This document shows positions 7,222 through 7,890 of a stretch of DNA of 7,890 bases, piece by piece. The notes beneath the pieces were generated by a model. That model made no database searches, was not told the DNA's origin, and worked only from the letters and a program-made list of their open reading frames with translations. The position numbers and the translations under genes are program-made. Within the stretch, counting starts at the first letter, position 1; the number at the start of each line of letters is the position of its first letter. This stretch comes from Methylococcaceae bacterium. Lineage in GTDB: Bacteria > Pseudomonadota > Gammaproteobacteria > Methylococcales > Methylomonadaceae. The DNA is taken from NCBI GenBank assembly GCA_009925045.1, contig RFQK01000064.1, positions 1 through 7,890 of the forward strand. The letters run 5' to 3'.

Positions 7222-7249
7222 AAAAAACCCCAGTCTTACGAAAGGGGCT
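7222..7249 (-). terminator. Probable Rho-independent terminator after queC
   Basis: Read on the minus strand, AGCCCC (complement of 7244-7249) can pair with GGGGTT (complement of 7226-7231), using four G-C pairs, one G-T and one A-T. A run of six T follows immediately (complement of 7222-7227). It lies about 70 bases past the queC stop and ahead of miaB. The plus strand has no T run on its far side, so it acts leftward only. Confidence 0.6.
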
Positions 7250-7260
7250 CAACAGCTGTC

Positions 7261-7266
7261 ATTATA
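7261..7266 (-). promoter_or_regulatory. Isolated -10-like TATAAT upstream of miaB
   Basis: The minus strand shows a perfect TATAAT (complement of 7261-7266) between queC and miaB. At the usual 16-18 base distance no good -35 hexamer is visible, and there is no TGn extension. A transcript from here would start near 7254 and run straight into the terminator-like hairpin at 7222-7249. If the promoter is real, that hairpin would be an attenuator in the miaB leader. This is weak support. Confidence 0.25.
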
Positions 7267-7320
7267 AACCGTATCACTATCAACTGCTTGTTAAATATGG
7301 AAAATTGTGACATTTTTGCT

Positions 7321-7890
7321 CTATCCTTGATAACGGGTAGGATCTGTTACGCCCAGACCTTCAAACCCTGCTTTTCGCAGACGACAGGAATCACACACAC
7401 CACAAGCTTTGCCCTCTTTATCAGCTGCATAGCAAGACACCGTTAAAGCATAATCAATTCCCAGTGCCAAACCTTGACGAATAATCTCCGTTTTACTGAG
7501 ATCAATTAAAGGGGTATGTATGGTAATTTGCTGCCCCTCAACACCGACTTTAGTCGCCAAATTGGCCATCGTTTGGAATGCTTGAATGAATTCGGGTCGG
7601 CAATCAGGATACCCTGAATAATCAACAGCGTTGACGCCAATAAACACATCATGACTACCCAAGACTTCAGCCCAACCTAAGGCAAAAGCCAGAAAAATGG
7701 TATTGCGAGCGGGGACATAGGTCACCGGAATCCCAGCCTGAGGCTCCACGGGCACCTGAATAGCCTGATCCGTTAAGGCCGAGCCCCCAATACTGGCCAA
7801 ACCCAATGGCATAATTTTGTGTTCAATCACTCCATAATGCTGGGCAATCGCTTTGGCGGCATTCAACTCAGCGTTATGGCGTTGACCATA
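7321..7890 (-). CDS. queC: 7-cyano-7-deazaguanine synthase QueC (partial, N-terminus outside the window)
   Basis: QueC converts 7-carboxy-7-deazaguanine to preQ0 with ATP and ammonia, a step of queuosine (tRNA wobble base) synthesis. The visible 189 residues begin inside the protein at YGQRHNAEL, so roughly the first 40 residues, including the SGGLDS ATP-pyrophosphatase loop, lie beyond base 7890. Visible family segments are [45 protein letters not shown] and [13 protein letters not shown]. The zinc site is spaced C-x9-C-x2-C-x2-C near the C-terminus ([17 protein letters not shown]), and the protein ends DPTRYQG. The stop is the TAG at 7323-7321. A TTG at 7866 could be mistaken for a start but is an internal leucine codon, since conserved sequence continues upstream to the window edge. 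It has its own terminator downstream. Confidence 0.95.
   Translation of the reverse strand, partial: YGQRHNAELNAAKAIAQHYGVIEHKIMPLGLASIGGSALTDQAIQVPVEPQAGIPVTYVPARNTIFLAFALGWAEVLGSHDVFIGVNAVDYSGYPDCRPEFIQAFQTMANLATKVGVEGQQITIHTPLIDLSKTEIIRQGLALGIDYALTVSCYAADKEGKACGVCDSCRLRKAGFEGLGVTDPTRYQG

Noticed and set aside
1..7890. CRISPR arrays, insertion sequences, tRNA or rRNA genes
   Set aside because: I saw no regularly spaced repeats, transposase motifs, terminal inverted repeats near the junctions, or tRNA/rRNA signatures on either strand.

Overview
The window looks like a gammaproteobacterial chromosome segment. The evidence is the pair of conserved gene orders nrdR-ribD-ribE-ribBA and miaB-ybeZ-ybeY-corC, plus protein sequences close to the gammaproteobacterial family patterns. 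I cannot fix the genus. Nearly all genes lie on the minus strand, so transcription runs from high to low coordinates. The one convincing plus-strand gene is a 66-residue membrane protein at 3731-3931.

Region by region, in minus-strand transcription order: (1) 7890-7321 is queC (preQ0 synthesis), cut by the window edge and followed by a terminator hairpin. (2) 7190-4027 is a tight cluster, miaB-ybeZ-ybeY-corC, with overlaps or gaps of a few bases. It concerns tRNA modification and rRNA/ribosome maturation. miaB and ybeZ are both broken: each has lost an internal block containing its catalytic core (the radical-SAM cysteine motif and the P-loop, respectively) and the reading frame shifts at the junction. 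ybeY and corC look intact. (3) 4026-3932 holds a strong bidirectional terminator shared by corC and the convergent small membrane-protein gene. (4) 3730-3369 is a 362-base AT-rich intergenic region with a sigma70-like promoter and a leader that can fold into three consecutive hairpins. (5) 3368-1 is a riboflavin operon, nrdR-ribD-ribE-ribBA, again tightly packed.

The most striking anomaly is at the low-coordinate end. The ribBA frame runs with no stop from 1166 to base 1. After about residue 240 it stops resembling RibBA and becomes the molybdopterin-binding subunit of a xanthine-dehydrogenase/aldehyde-oxidase family enzyme, and GC content rises sharply there. The rest of the GTP-cyclohydrolase-II-like domain and the usual next gene, ribH, are absent.

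The window therefore has three abrupt sequence junctions (near 447, 5727 and 6861) in otherwise ordinary housekeeping genes. The simplest reading is chimeric or deletion-bearing sequence data, such as a metagenomic or amplified template. Real recombination and gene decay remain possible. I do not see a convincing new biological system. The best candidate for undescribed biology is the small membrane protein with its structured leader.
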